DNA of 64,000 bases from Halothiobacillus sp. (GCA_016278265.1 JADQCE010000002.1:62001-126000), one strand, 5' to 3'; shown: positions 42,751 through 51,460, counted from the first letter of the stretch. Numbers and translations are program-made. Notes: generated from the letters alone by a model not told the origin.

Positions 42751-43770
42751 ATGGACATTCGCGAAGCCATTGCCCGCACCGTCGACCGCCATGATCTGAG
42801 CCGCGAGCAGATGTACGCGGTCATGCACCAGATCATGGCCGGCGAGGCCACGCCGGTTCAGGTCGCCGGCCTGATGGTCGCGCTGCGCATGAAGGGCGAG
42901 ACCATCGACGAGATCACGGCGGCCGCCGAGGTGATGCGCGAGTTGGCGGTGGGCGTGCAGGTCGACGTGCCGCACCTGGTCGATATCGTCGGTACCGGCG
43001 GTGACGGCTCGGCGCTGTTCAATGTCTCGACCGCCTCGAGCTTCGTGGTCGCGGCGGCTGGCGGTCACGTGGCCAAGCACGGCAACCGCTCGGTCACCAG
43101 CCGCTCCGGCAGTGCCGACATGCTCGAGACCGCCGGGGTGAACCTCGAGGTCGACAGCGATTGCGTCGCCCGCTGCGTGCGCGAGCTGGGCATCGGCTTC
43201 ATGTTCGCCCCGCGTCATCACGGCTCGATGCGTCACGCCGCCGTGCCGCGCAAGGAGCTGGGCGTGCGCACCCTGTTCAATGTCCTCGGCCCGCTGACCA
43301 ACCCGGCCGGTGCGCCGGCGATGCTGCTGGGCGTCTACAGCGCCGACTGGCTCGAGCCGCTGGCCGAGGTGATGCAGCGCCTGGGCGCCCGCCACGTGCT
43401 GGTGGTGCACAGCCACGACGGTCTCGACGAGATCTCGCTGGCCGAGGCCACCGAGGTGGCCGAATTGCAGGACGGCACGATCCGCCGCTACCGCGTCGAG
43501 CCGGAGGACTTCGGCATCACGCGCCAGCCGCTCGACCGGCTGATCGTCGACGGCCCCGAGCAGAGCGTGGCCTGCGTGCGCGCCGCCCTGGGTGGCCAGC
43601 CCGGCCCGGTCGCCGACATGATCGCGCTGAATGCCGGGGCGGCGATCTACGCGGCGGACCTGGCCGAGGGCCTGGTTGCCGGCATCGCCACCGCCCAGCG
43701 CCTGCTGGCCGAGGGGGCGGCGCTGGAAAAGCTCGAGCAGCTGGTCGCCATGACCCGCGCCTGCGACTGA
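42751..43770 (+). CDS. trpD: Anthranilate phosphoribosyltransferase
   Basis: Second step of tryptophan synthesis: anthranilate plus PRPP to phosphoribosyl-anthranilate. The 339 residues open MDIREAIARTVDRHDLSREQ and have the PRPP motif VGTGGDGSALFNVSTASSFV near 80, KHGNRSVTSRSGSADMLE, and FAPRHHGSMRHAAVPRKELG for anthranilate. ATG 42751 fits the family; a longer upstream frame is non-homologous. trpC follows. trpG, which usually precedes trpD in relatives, is not present; the AT-rich insert lies there. Confidence 0.96.
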   Translation: MDIREAIARTVDRHDLSREQMYAVMHQIMAGEATPVQVAGLMVALRMKGETIDEITAAAEVMRELAVGVQVDVPHLVDIVGTGGDGSALFNVSTASSFVVAAAGGHVAKHGNRSVTSRSGSADMLETAGVNLEVDSDCVARCVRELGIGFMFAPRHHGSMRHAAVPRKELGVRTLFNVLGPLTNPAGAPAMLLGVYSADWLEPLAEVMQRLGARHVLVVHSHDGLDEISLAEATEVAELQDGTIRRYRVEPEDFGITRQPLDRLIVDGPEQSVACVRAALGGQPGPVADMIALNAGAAIYAADLAEGLVAGIATAQRLLAEGAALEKLEQLVAMTRACD

Positions 43771-43847
43771 TCCCGACCGCTTCCGATACGCTTAACGCTT
43801 TCCCGAAACGAGACCCGCCCCGGGTCTCCCGCTAGCTCCACAAGCCT

Positions 43848-44666
43848 ATGAGCCCCATGAGCGACACCCCCGATATCCTGAAGAAGATCATTGCCCGCAA
43901 GCGCGTCGAAGTCGCCGCCGCTCGCCAGGTGACCCCGCCGACCGTGATGGAGGAGCTGGCCCTGGCGGCCGATCGTCCGCGCGGTTTCGAACGGGCCATC
44001 GAGAGCCGGGTGGCGGAAAAGCGCCCGGCGGTGATCGCCGAGATCAAGAAGGCCTCGCCCAGCCGCGGCGTGCTGCGTGACCCGTTCGACCCGGTGGCCA
44101 TCGCCAAGAGCTACCAGAAGGGCGGGGCGGCTTGCCTGTCGGTACTGACCGATCGCGACTTTTTCCAGGGCGATGCCGAGTACCTCAAGGCCGCCCGGGC
44201 GGCCTGCCGCCTGCCGGTGCTGCGCAAGGACTTCCTGATCAAGCCCTACCAGGTCGACGAGGCGCGGGCGATGGGCGCCGACTGCGTGCTCCTGATCGCC
44301 GCGGCGCTCGACGACGAGACCATGCACGAATTGCACGACCGGGCCCGTCACTGGGGCATGGACGTGCTGGTCGAGGTGCACGACCACGACGAGTTGCTGC
44401 GGGCGCTTCAACTGGACACCCGCCTGATCGGCATCAACAACCGCGACCTGCGCAGCTTCGATGTCAGCCTGGATGTCACCCTCGAGTTGCTGCACGACAT
44501 CCCGGACGACCGCCTGGTGATCACGGAAAGCGGCATCCTGACCGCCGAGGACGTGCGTCGGATGCGCGAGCACGACGTGCACGCCTTCCTGGTGGGCGAG
44601 GCGTTCATGCGCGCCGAGGACCCGGGCGAGGCGCTGGCCGAACTGTTCGAACTCAACCGCTCCTGA
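43848..44666 (+). CDS. trpC: Indole-3-glycerol phosphate synthase
   Basis: Closes the indole ring in tryptophan synthesis; TIM barrel. The 272-residue product contains [19 protein letters not shown], the catalytic lysines in [10 protein letters not shown] and [35 protein letters not shown] and [12 protein letters not shown]. It is monofunctional (no TrpF fusion). Two near starts exist, ATG 43848 and ATG 43857; neither has a strong ribosome site and the second may be the true one ([11 protein letters not shown]). Follows trpD by 77 bases. Confidence 0.94.
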   Translation: MSPMSDTPDILKKIIARKRVEVAAARQVTPPTVMEELALAADRPRGFERAIESRVAEKRPAVIAEIKKASPSRGVLRDPFDPVAIAKSYQKGGAACLSVLTDRDFFQGDAEYLKAARAACRLPVLRKDFLIKPYQVDEARAMGADCVLLIAAALDDETMHELHDRARHWGMDVLVEVHDHDELLRALQLDTRLIGINNRDLRSFDVSLDVTLELLHDIPDDRLVITESGILTAEDVRRMREHDVHAFLVGEAFMRAEDPGEALAELFELNRS

Positions 44667-44676
44667 GGAGGTCGCG

Positions 44677-45099
44677 ATGAAGGCACGAGTGAAATGGGTC
44701 GACGGCATGGCGTTCATGGCCGAGGCTGACAGCGGGCACGCCATCGTCATGGACGGCGCGCCGGAGATCGGTGGGCGCAACGCCGGCCCGCGGCCGATGG
44801 AGATGGTGTTGATGGGGCTGGGTGGCTGCACCGCCATCGACGTGATGATGATCCTGGGCAAGCAGCGCCAGCCGGTCGACGATTGCTGGATCGAGTTGTC
44901 CGCCGAGCGGGCGGACGTCAAGGCGCCCAAGGTGTTCACCACCATCCACACCCGGTACGTGGTTGTTGGTGAGGGCCTCGACCCGAAGAAGGTCGAGCGT
45001 GCCGTGAACCTGTCGGCGGAGAAGTACTGCTCGGTTTCCGCGATGCTGCGCGACTCGGTCGAGCTGACGCACGACTTCGAGATTCGCGAACCGGAGTGA
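44677..45099 (+). CDS. OsmC/Ohr family protein (YhfA-like)
   Basis: Member of the OsmC superfamily, which includes thiol-dependent peroxidases. The 140 residues contain the two conserved cysteines expected for the active site: [13 protein letters not shown] and [13 protein letters not shown]. The subgroup is YhfA-like, whose substrate is unproved. ATG 44677 follows a strong GAGGAGG (ten bases after the trpC stop). In Pseudomonas the order is trpD-trpC-vfr-osmC-like-speD; here the same order is kept but vfr is missing. Confidence 0.88.
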   Translation: MKARVKWVDGMAFMAEADSGHAIVMDGAPEIGGRNAGPRPMEMVLMGLGGCTAIDVMMILGKQRQPVDDCWIELSAERADVKAPKVFTTIHTRYVVVGEGLDPKKVERAVNLSAEKYCSVSAMLRDSVELTHDFEIREPE

Positions 45100-45175
45100 C
45101 GGTTGTCCGGCGTATCCGTCGCCGCGTTTGTCGGCCAGGCCATTGGTGACAAGTCTCGGGCGTGCGGTTTACACT

Positions 45176-45204
45176 TTGCGGCAATCGCATGTCGTCGGTT
45201 ATAC
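45176..45204 (+). promoter_or_regulatory. speD promoter with overlapping palindromes
   Basis: TTGCGG (45176-45181), 17-base spacer, TTATAC (45199-45204). The -10 lies inside CGTCGG-N8-CCGACG (45193-45212), which overlaps a second palindrome ATACGT-CCG-ACGTAT (45201-45215). This looks like an operator for a dimeric repressor. Confidence 0.5.
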
Positions 45205-45221
45205 GTCCGACGTATCTACAC

Positions 45222-45250
45222 GCCCGGCCGGCAGGTCGGGCGCTTTGTTT
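45222..45250 (+). terminator. GC-rich leader hairpin before speD
   Basis: GCCCGGCC (45222-45229) pairs with GGTCGGGC (45234-45241) with one wobble, followed by GCTTTGTTT. It is in the speD leader just downstream of the promoter. The T tract is interrupted, so it may be an attenuator or simply a structured leader. Confidence 0.35.
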
Positions 45251-45262
45251 CAGGGGGTAGTC

Positions 45263-46099
45263 ATGGGTGAGCCGTCGGTCACCTTGCACGGGTTCAATAA
45301 CCTCAGCAAGACGCTGAGCATGTCGATCTTCGACATCTGTTATGCCAAGACCCGGGCGCAGGTCAACGAGTACATCGCCTACATCGACGAGGTCTACGAT
45401 GCCGACCGGCTGACCCAGATCCTCACCGACGTCACCGAGATGATCGGGGCGAACATCCTCAATGTCGCCCGGCAGGACTACGAGCCGCAGGGGGCGTCGG
45501 TGACCATCCTGATCTCCGAGGAGCCGGTAATCGCCGAGGGCATCGACTACCACGAGGAGCCGGGGCCGTTGCCGGGGGATGGCGAGCTGGCGCGCGACTC
45601 GGTGGTCGCGCACCTCGACAAGAGCCACATCACCGTGCACACCTACCCCGAGAGCCACCCGGAAAACGGCATCTCCACCTTCCGGGTCGACATCGACGTG
45701 TCCACCTGCGGGCGGATCTCGCCGCTGCGGGCGCTCAACTACCTGATCCACAGCTTCGATTCGGACATCGTGACGCTCGACTACCGCGTGCGCGGCTTTA
45801 CCCGCGACATCCACGGCGGCAAGCACTTCATCGATCACGAGATCAACTCGATCCAGAACTACATGTCCGAGGACACCCGCGAGCGTTACCAGATGATCGA
45901 CGTGAACGTCTATCAGGAGAACATCTTCCACACCAAGATGCTCCTGAAGGACTTCGATCTGGACAACTATCTGTTCGGCCACGGCACCGACGATTACAGC
46001 CCGCAGGCATGCACCCGCATCGAGAAGGCGCTGAAAAAGGAGATGTTCGAGATCTTCTATGGCCGGAACCTGGCCGACGCGGACGTGCCGAGTAGCTGA
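45263..46099 (+). CDS. speD: S-adenosylmethionine decarboxylase proenzyme
   Basis: Makes the aminopropyl donor for spermidine. The proenzyme self-cleaves to create a pyruvoyl group: the cleavage site is Lys120-Ser121 in [17 protein letters not shown], so Ser121 becomes the pyruvoyl residue. The 278 residues are of the E. coli SpeD type (264 aa), with [20 protein letters not shown] following. ATG 45263 ([14 protein letters not shown]) has GGGGG upstream; the longer upstream frame is not homologous. Its stop lies 9 bases from the convergent glcF stop. Confidence 0.95.
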   Translation: MGEPSVTLHGFNNLSKTLSMSIFDICYAKTRAQVNEYIAYIDEVYDADRLTQILTDVTEMIGANILNVARQDYEPQGASVTILISEEPVIAEGIDYHEEPGPLPGDGELARDSVVAHLDKSHITVHTYPESHPENGISTFRVDIDVSTCGRISPLRALNYLIHSFDSDIVTLDYRVRGFTRDIHGGKHFIDHEINSIQNYMSEDTRERYQMIDVNVYQENIFHTKMLLKDFDLDNYLFGHGTDDYSPQACTRIEKALKKEMFEIFYGRNLADADVPSS

Positions 46100-46108
46100 G
46101 CGAGTCGA

Positions 46109-47365
46109 TCAGCCCTTTGCCGCGACGATCGATTCGGCCAGCAATTCCACGGGTTGTTTGACGACCCGGTTCGCGCCCGCCGCCAGGTGGGTCGCGCAGC
46201 CGACATTGGCGCTGACTACCACATCGGGCGCCAGCCGCTCGATCGACTCGAGCTTCGGCTCACGCAGGCTCTCGGCCTGTGCCGGATAGAGCAGCACCTG
46301 CATCCCCGCCGCGCCGCAGCAGCGCTCATTGCCATCGATCTCCAGCAACTCCAGGCCCGGGATGGATTCCAGCAGTCGTCGACTGGTGTCCGGTTGCTTT
46401 AGGTGATTGCGCTGACTGCAGGGGGTGTGCAGTGCGACGCGGTAGTCGAGAGTGGAAAGTCGGGGCCATTCCTCTGGTTCACGTCCAAGCAGCCACTCGG
46501 TGATCTCGCGGACCGTCAAGCCGTGCGACGCCTGCAAGGCACTCAGTTCGGCCGTGCAGGCCGTGCCGACCACGATTACCTCGTCGACGCCGGCCGCCTT
46601 GAATGTGGCCGCGTTGCGTTCGCGCTGGCGAGCCGCGGCTTGTGGCTCCCCGCTGTGGGCATGCATGGCGCCACAACAGATTTGGTCGCCCGGAATGACG
46701 GGTTGGTAGCCAAATGCGGTAATGGCGGCTCGGGCGGCGGCCACGGCGGGGGCGTTCATCGCCGCGCCGGTGCAACCGATGAACAGGCCCACGCGTCCAC
46801 GGGGTGACGCCTGCTGCTGAGTCGATGCCTGCGCTGGTGCCGCGTGGATCAGCTGGCGGGGCAGGGCGCGACCCATCGGCCCGGCCAATCGACGTGCCAT
46901 GCCGCCCAGTCCCAGTCGTTGCATGACGCGATACATCTGCCAAGCCATGCCGAGGCGTCGGCGCCTTGTCAGCAGCTGGTCGCGCAGCAGGCGCCAGAAG
47001 CGAGCCTCGGCTCGCGGACGCGTTGCGGGCGCCGGCTCCTGGGCCAGACGGGTGCGGCCGTTGTCGATGAGTCGGCCGTAAGCGACCCCGGAAGGGCAGA
47101 CGGTCTCGCAGGCTCGACAGGTCAGGCAGGTGTCCAGGTGTCGGCTGACGTCGGCATCCGGTGTCAGCAGGCCCTGGCTGATGCCGAGCAGCAGGCTGAT
47201 TCGCCCGCGAGGACCGTCGGCTTCGTTGTGAGTCAGGGAGAAGGTGGGACAGTGCGGAACGCAGATCCCGCACATCACGCAGTCGAGCGCATCCGACTGG
47301 ATGGCCTGCTCCAGTGTGGTCAGGGGCCTATGGTGCGCGTGGGCGGTCGAATCGGGCGATGTCAT
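46109..47365 (-). CDS. glcF: Glycolate oxidase iron-sulfur subunit
   Basis: Electron-transfer subunit of membrane-associated glycolate dehydrogenase (GlcDEF). The 418 residues contain two ferredoxin 4Fe-4S motifs, [12 protein letters not shown] near 29-40 and [12 protein letters not shown] near 80-91, and two CCG-type domains ([28 protein letters not shown]). The partners glcD and glcE are not in the window on this side. A related heterodisulfide-type FeS subunit is possible but the double CCG layout favours GlcF. In an autotroph it would recycle phosphoglycolate-derived glycolate. ATG 47365. Confidence 0.88.
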   Translation of the reverse strand: MTSPDSTAHAHHRPLTTLEQAIQSDALDCVMCGICVPHCPTFSLTHNEADGPRGRISLLLGISQGLLTPDADVSRHLDTCLTCRACETVCPSGVAYGRLIDNGRTRLAQEPAPATRPRAEARFWRLLRDQLLTRRRRLGMAWQMYRVMQRLGLGGMARRLAGPMGRALPRQLIHAAPAQASTQQQASPRGRVGLFIGCTGAAMNAPAVAAARAAITAFGYQPVIPGDQICCGAMHAHSGEPQAAARQRERNAATFKAAGVDEVIVVGTACTAELSALQASHGLTVREITEWLLGREPEEWPRLSTLDYRVALHTPCSQRNHLKQPDTSRRLLESIPGLELLEIDGNERCCGAAGMQVLLYPAQAESLREPKLESIERLAPDVVVSANVGCATHLAAGANRVVKQPVELLAESIVAAKG

Positions 47366-47495
47366 GTCAGAAGAGTGCAGTGGCCCGATGGAGTGGTCAA
47401 GGCGGGTGATTGCCCGGTTTCTGAAGGCCGGGGCCTGTCGTAGTGACCCGTGGGTGACGCGTCGACGGGGGCCAGAAGAAAATGCGAGGAGTGGG

Positions 47496-47523
47496 TTGAC
47501 GCCCCGTGGAGTGTTAGTATATA
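47496..47523 (+). promoter_or_regulatory. Promoter P1 of the rplM region
   Basis: TTGACG (47496-47501), 16-base spacer, TATATA (47518-47523). The start would be near 47530, about 40 bases before an intrinsic terminator, so P1 alone yields an RNA of about 63 bases. Confidence 0.65.
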
Positions 47524-47529
47524 GTTATA

Positions 47530-47593
47530 CAGTGAATTGCTTATCCTCCTTTGGTGGTTCTTGTTGTTGCCGGCTTCTGCCGGCATTTTTTTT
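47530..47593 (+). ncRNA. Candidate small RNA or attenuated leader upstream of rplM
   Basis: Bounded by promoter P1 and an intrinsic terminator. It contains CCTCCTTTGGTGG near 47545, which can form a weak hairpin and includes a TCCTCC string complementary to Shine-Dalgarno sequences, followed by the U-rich TTCTTGTTGTT. No ORF. It is either an independent sRNA or a prematurely ended rplM leader. Confidence 0.4.
47568..47593 (+). terminator. Intrinsic terminator in the rplM leader
   Basis: TGCCGGC (47568-47574) pairs exactly with GCCGGCA (47579-47585) around TTCT, followed by eight T (47586-47593). No plus-strand gene precedes it, so it ends transcripts from P1. Confidence 0.85.
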
Positions 47594-47644
47594 GTCTGGA
47601 ATATTCTCAGGGGGGGGCTTGGCTGCTTTCGGTGCGGAAAGTCC

Positions 47645-47674
47645 TTCGCTTTCCGCCGCGATGCGTTTTATACT
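47645..47674 (+). promoter_or_regulatory. Promoter P2 of rplM
   Basis: TTCGCT (47645-47650), 18-base spacer, TATACT (47669-47674), then GC-rich CCGCGG as in stringently controlled promoters. The -35 overlaps the palindrome GCGGAAAG/CTTTCCGC. Confidence 0.5.
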
Positions 47675-47714
47675 CCGCGGTTCTCCACGTTCGAGGCCGG
47701 TTGCGAAATCGGCC

Positions 47715-47743
47715 TTGCGGGGCGCGATACCTTCGGGTAGACT
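47715..47743 (+). promoter_or_regulatory. Promoter P3 of rplM
   Basis: TTGCGG (47715-47720), 17-base spacer, TAGACT (47738-47743), with TCGCGCCC after it. The closest promoter to rplM, with a leader of about 46 bases. Confidence 0.5.
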
Positions 47744-47795
47744 TCGCGCCCTCTTGAAATCAATGTATCGCTTCTGGGCTGGGAGCTGTCGATCC

Positions 47796-48224
47796 ATGAA
47801 AACCTATTCCGCCAAGCCGGCCGAGGTCAAACGCGACTGGTACGTCATCGATGCATCCGGCAAAACGCTGGGTCGTCTGGCTACCGAGGTCGCCCGCCGT
47901 CTGCGTGGCAAGCACAAGGCCGAGTTCACCCCGCACGTCGATACCGGTGATTACATCGTTATCGTCAATGCGAAGGACATCAAGGTCACTGGCAAGAAGG
48001 CCACTGACAAGATGTATCACTTCCATACCGGGTTCATCGGCAACATGAAGCACTTCACCTTCGAGAAGCTGATGGAGCGTTCCCCGGAGCGCGTCATCGA
48101 GCTGGCCGTCAAGGGGATGCTGCCGAAGAATGCGCTCGGTCGCCAGATGTATACCAAGCTGAAGGTCTACGCCAACGCCGAGCACAATCATCAGGCGCAA
48201 CAGCCCCAGCTGCTCGAGATCTAA
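47796..48224 (+). CDS. rplM: 50S ribosomal protein L13
   Basis: L13 is an early 50S assembly protein. In E. coli it represses its own rplM-rpsI mRNA. The 142 residues equal the E. coli length, opening [20 protein letters not shown], with [20 protein letters not shown] and [19 protein letters not shown]. The ATG at 47796 follows GGGAGCTG; further in-frame upstream starts run into the regulatory region. rpsI follows 12 bases later. Confidence 0.97.
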   Translation: MKTYSAKPAEVKRDWYVIDASGKTLGRLATEVARRLRGKHKAEFTPHVDTGDYIVIVNAKDIKVTGKKATDKMYHFHTGFIGNMKHFTFEKLMERSPERVIELAVKGMLPKNALGRQMYTKLKVYANAEHNHQAQQPQLLEI

Positions 48225-48236
48225 GAGAGACTACTC

Positions 48237-48629
48237 ATGGCAATGACACAGAATTACGGAACCGGTCGTCGCAAGAGATCCTCTGCACGGGTCTTCCTGC
48301 GTCCGGGTACCGGCAACATCACCATCAACGGCAAGAGCATCGAAGACTTCTTCGGTCGCGAAACCGCGCAGATGGTCGTTCGCCAGCCGCTGCAGCTGCT
48401 GGAAGTAGGCGACAAGTTCGACGTCGTCGCGACCGTTGCCGGCGGTGGCCCGAGTGGCCAAGCTGGTGCCGTTCGTCACGGTCTGACCCGTGCGCTGATG
48501 GATTACGACGAGGCACACCGTCCGAAGCTGCGTGAAGCCGGCTTCGTGACCCGTGATGCTCGTCAGGTCGAGCGTAAGAAGGTTGGCCTGCGCAAGGCAC
48601 GTCGTTCGGTACAGTTCTCCAAGCGCTGA
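48237..48629 (+). CDS. rpsI: 30S ribosomal protein S9
   Basis: S9 lies in the 30S head; its C-terminal tail touches P-site tRNA. The 130 residues ([20 protein letters not shown]) end in the canonical [17 protein letters not shown] with terminal Ser-Lys-Arg. Start ATG 48237. Forms the rplM-rpsI unit, followed by a terminator. Confidence 0.97.
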   Translation: MAMTQNYGTGRRKRSSARVFLRPGTGNITINGKSIEDFFGRETAQMVVRQPLQLLEVGDKFDVVATVAGGGPSGQAGAVRHGLTRALMDYDEAHRPKLREAGFVTRDARQVERKKVGLRKARRSVQFSKR

Positions 48630-48664
48630 TCCGACGCCATGCCGGCCCCGAGCCGGTCACCTCG

Positions 48665-48692
48665 AAAGCCCCGCCCTCGTGCGGGGCTTTTG
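48665..48692 (+). terminator. Intrinsic terminator after rpsI
   Basis: AAAGCCCCGC (48665-48674) pairs with GCGGGGCTTT (48681-48690) around CCTCGT, ending TTTT. Confidence 0.88.
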
Positions 48693-49018
48693 CTTTGTCT
48701 GCCCTTTGTTCTTCGTGGACTTGCGGTCGGGTATGGCACCCCCGTTTGTCGCGTTGCTCAGGGTGCGTCGTGGCTTGGTGGGCAATGGAAAGACTCGTGG
48801 TCAGAAAGCAAGGGGTACGATCGCCAAGTACCGGGGTGATACCGGCGCCCCGGGCGGAAAGGCTCACGATCTGCCTGCCGGATGTCGTCGTGTCCGTCGC
48901 AACTTCGTACGGGCGTGTTGTCGGTACACCTGGCCGAGCGTAGCTCTTCCCTCGGCAGCCGATCGGTCTGTTCAGCGAGAGAATCGAGGGTGGCGTTCGG
49001 GGTGAGGCGTTACAACCT
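48693..49018. other. Empty interval between rpsI terminator and the Sel1 protein gene
   Basis: About 326 bases with no supported gene, RNA or repeat. GC-rich frames cross it on both strands but lack ribosome sites and recognisable domains. sspA or petABC, which follow rpsI in many relatives, are not here. Confidence 0.5.
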
Positions 49019-50317
49019 CTACTCCTCGAGCCTGATTCGGCGCAGAGTGTAGTCGCCCCCCTGGTTTGCCATCACGAAGCCCTGGAAGGTGTCGCGCAGG
49101 CGGTTGTCCTGCACGCTCAGCAGGCGCCGGCCGTCCACGTGCACTTGCATTTGTCCGTTCTGGTCACGGCTCCAGACCATACTGTGGAACCGGCCGTCCT
49201 CGAGATCGAGGCTGCCGTCGTGGCGTGCCACGATCTCGGCGCTTCCGGAAATCAGCCTGATCAGGCTGAGTCCCGGTTGCGAGCCGGCAGAGTAGACCAG
49301 TCGATACCCGGTTCCATTGGGTCGGTTGCCCTGAAAGAGGCCCAGTGCGAGGGTGCCGGGTTGTTGGCGGGAGGCCAGCTCCAGCTCCATCCGAAAGGCA
49401 TTATCGACGGGCGCATTGATGTATATCTGCGCCGGCTCCACCCGGGTGGTCTGCTCACCCTCCCTGGCATTGCCCCTTTGCTCGAGGATCATGCCTAGCA
49501 CGGCCAGGCCGATCTCCTCCGGTCGATCGGAGCTGAGACCGCGTGATTCGCGATCGGTCGTCTCTGGTGTTTCCACAATGCTGCGCAAGCCGTTCCCATC
49601 GACCTCGAAGTCGCCGCTCAACACGGTCCACGAAGGATTGCGATGGTAATTGCCGTCGCTGAAGTTGTCTTGTAGGACGACCCGGGAAGAGGGGGCGAGT
49701 TGAGACTCGGAGGGTATGGTGACGTCTTCCTTTTCCGTCTGGCGCAATCGTCTCAGTAGGTAGTCTGATGCGCGGCCGTCCCGGTCCATGCCCATTTCGA
49801 CCTGATACTGGCGTATCGCGTTACGGGTGCGTTCTCCCATGGCGCCGTCCGTGGGGCCGGCGTCGTAGCCGAGTCGATTGAGCTCACGCTGTATCTCGGC
49901 CACGGCTTCCCGATCCGACAAGGTGTCGATGTCGGGCCGAGACTGCGGTGTCGCTTGCGCCCCTTCCGGCTGCCAGTCGCGTGCCGCTTGCTGTGCCCTG
50001 GCGACCTGTGAGGGCGTCATGCGTTCGGCCAGCGAGTCGCGTGCCTCGGCGGCATCGCGATGACCACGGGACGCGGCCAGGTTGTACCACTTGTGCGCCT
50101 GCACGAAATCCTGAGTGGTACCGTTGCCGGCCGCATTCAGGCGGCCCAGCATGTATTGGGCATCGGGGTCGCCTCGTCGGGCCGCGTCCCTGAATTGTTG
50201 CAGTGCTTGCCGGTACTCCTGCTGCTCGAAGTAGCGCATGCCGTCGTTGTAATCGGCGCTGGCCAGTCCGACGGATCCGAAAAGGATAAGACTGAGTGCG
50301 AGTGTCTTGATGATCAC
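49019..50317 (-). CDS. Exported Sel1-repeat / peptidoglycan-binding protein with C-terminal LamG-like domain
   Basis: 432-residue exported protein of unknown role. A signal peptide (MIIKTLALSLILFGSVGLAS, cut after ASA) precedes a TPR/Sel1-like region (DPDAQYMLGRLNAAGNGTTQ; AHKWYNLAASRGHRDAAEAR), then a PG_binding_1 motif (EIQRELNRLGYDAGPTDGAM with RTRNAIRQYQ) near 140-180, and a 200-residue C-terminal beta-rich domain resembling LamG/DUF1080 sugar-binding folds (FSDGNYHRNPSWTVL; RLVYSAGSQPGLSLIRLI). The GTG at 50317 is chosen because GGAGG is 7 bases upstream; an ATG two codons earlier would sit one base from that site. Confidence 0.75.
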   Translation of the reverse strand: MIIKTLALSLILFGSVGLASADYNDGMRYFEQQEYRQALQQFRDAARRGDPDAQYMLGRLNAAGNGTTQDFVQAHKWYNLAASRGHRDAAEARDSLAERMTPSQVARAQQAARDWQPEGAQATPQSRPDIDTLSDREAVAEIQRELNRLGYDAGPTDGAMGERTRNAIRQYQVEMGMDRDGRASDYLLRRLRQTEKEDVTIPSESQLAPSSRVVLQDNFSDGNYHRNPSWTVLSGDFEVDGNGLRSIVETPETTDRESRGLSSDRPEEIGLAVLGMILEQRGNAREGEQTTRVEPAQIYINAPVDNAFRMELELASRQQPGTLALGLFQGNRPNGTGYRLVYSAGSQPGLSLIRLISGSAEIVARHDGSLDLEDGRFHSMVWSRDQNGQMQVHVDGRRLLSVQDNRLRDTFQGFVMANQGGDYTLRRIRLEE

Positions 50318-50638
50318 GGTCATGCCTCCAGTGGATGGGCTTGTTCTCCGCAACATCAGAATGCCGGGAAGGCCGGAAGGCCGTCGCCTGACCGGCTGTC
50401 GCAGGCAAGCTGGCTGGGTATCTTGCTATTCAAGCCTAGCACCAGGGTAGGCAAGATGCGTGATCAGCATGCTGCCTCCTGCAGCGTCTGAAACGCTTTT
50501 CATGGCAAAACGCGATGAACCTTTCCCGGGGGGGCGTGGGGGCCATGGCACCGAACAAAAGAAAGGGCCGACGGCAATGCCATCGGCCCTTTCTTGACCC
50601 CGACCTGCCGAAAGGCTGGCCGAAACGCGTCAATCGAT
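50318..50638. other. Interval between the Sel1 protein gene and bamD
   Basis: 321 bases. Apart from the bamD terminator at 50556-50597 and the Sel1-gene ribosome site, no gene, RNA or clear promoter was recognised; a minus-strand promoter for the Sel1 gene should lie here. Confidence 0.4.
50556..50597 (-). terminator. Intrinsic terminator after bamD
   Basis: GAAAGGGCCGA (50561-50571) pairs with TCGGCCCTTTC (50583-50593), with an inner GGC/GCC helix. Read on the minus strand, the T-rich tail TTTCTTTTG follows, 46 bases after the bamD stop. The plus-strand tail is poor. Confidence 0.8.
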
Positions 50639-51460
50639 TCAGGAATCCTCGGGGTTGGCCTGGCGGGTCGCCTCGAGAATCGCTTCGGCGTCCTGTCGTT
50701 CCTGTTCCAGGCCCAGCTTGTCGTAGGCGCGAATCAGGAGTTTCAGTGCTGGGATGGTCGAGGTCGAGCCGTTGTACTTGTCGAGGGCGGATTGAGCCCG
50801 ATTGGCGGCGGCAAGCCACGCGCCACGCCGCATGTAGTAATCGGCGACCTGGATCTCGTGCTTGGCCAGCGAGTTGCGCACCTCGATCAGGCGGCGGCTG
50901 GCATCGTCGACGTACTGGCTGTCGGGATATTGCTCGACCAGGCGAGCGAACGACTTGTACGCCGCCTCGATCACCGACTGGTCGCGCTTGGAGAGGTCCG
51001 GCGGGGCGATCTTGTTGATCAGCGAATCGCCACGACTCATGTTGGCCAACCCCTTGAGGTACAGGGCGTAGGCCACATTGTCACCACGAGGGTGCAACTG
51101 GATGTAACGATCCGCGGCGGCGATCGCCGAATCCGGTTCGTCGTACTTGTAGTAGGCGTACGCGACTTCCAGTTGGGCCTGCTCGGTGTAGGCGCCGAAC
51201 GGGTAGCGGCCTTCCAGGGTCTCGTACTTCTTGATGGCCGTCTCGTAGTTGCCCCGGCGCATGGCCTCGTTGGCTTCCTGGTAGAGCTGGCCGGCCGAGG
51301 CGGTCGGGTCGGAGAGGTCCACGCGATCGTCGTCGGACTTCGAGAACCAGGAGCAGCCGCTGGCGAACGTGACCATGCCGGCGATCAGGGCCGCGCGGGC
51401 AAGGTGCCGGGGAAGGGAGCGGCGAGTGGCCGGGCGGTTACGGTCGCGATGCTGGGTCAT
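50639..51460 (-). CDS. bamD: Outer membrane protein assembly factor BamD
   Basis: Essential lipoprotein of the BAM complex, which inserts beta-barrel proteins into the outer membrane. The 273 residues have a lipoprotein signal with lipobox ASGC (Cys36), then five TPR-type repeats (LYQEANEAMRRGNYETAIKK; EVAYAYYKYDEPDSAIAAAD; LARHEIQ-type third region) and RDQSVIEAAYKSFARLVEQY. ATG 51460 lacks a clear ribosome site; an in-frame upstream extension is not family-like. Divergent from rluD, the conserved arrangement. Confidence 0.93.
   Translation of the reverse strand: MTQHRDRNRPATRRSLPRHLARAALIAGMVTFASGCSWFSKSDDDRVDLSDPTASAGQLYQEANEAMRRGNYETAIKKYETLEGRYPFGAYTEQAQLEVAYAYYKYDEPDSAIAAADRYIQLHPRGDNVAYALYLKGLANMSRGDSLINKIAPPDLSKRDQSVIEAAYKSFARLVEQYPDSQYVDDASRRLIEVRNSLAKHEIQVADYYMRRGAWLAAANRAQSALDKYNGSTSTIPALKLLIRAYDKLGLEQERQDAEAILEATRQANPEDS

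Larger units (their letters stand above)
47366..47795 (+). other. 430-base regulatory region between glcF and rplM
   Basis: Intergenic region with three promoter-like elements, one intrinsic terminator, an 8-pair palindrome GCGGAAAG/CTTTCCGC (47634-47656) overlapping the second promoter's -35, and a run of eight G at 47610-47617. The individual parts are listed separately. No coding frame is convincing. Confidence 0.6.

Noticed and set aside
48800-48900. GC-rich folded stretch after rpsI considered as a riboswitch
   Set aside because: Does not match the TPP, cobalamin, cyclic-di-GMP or fluoride consensus that I can recall, and no suitable downstream gene lies on that strand.
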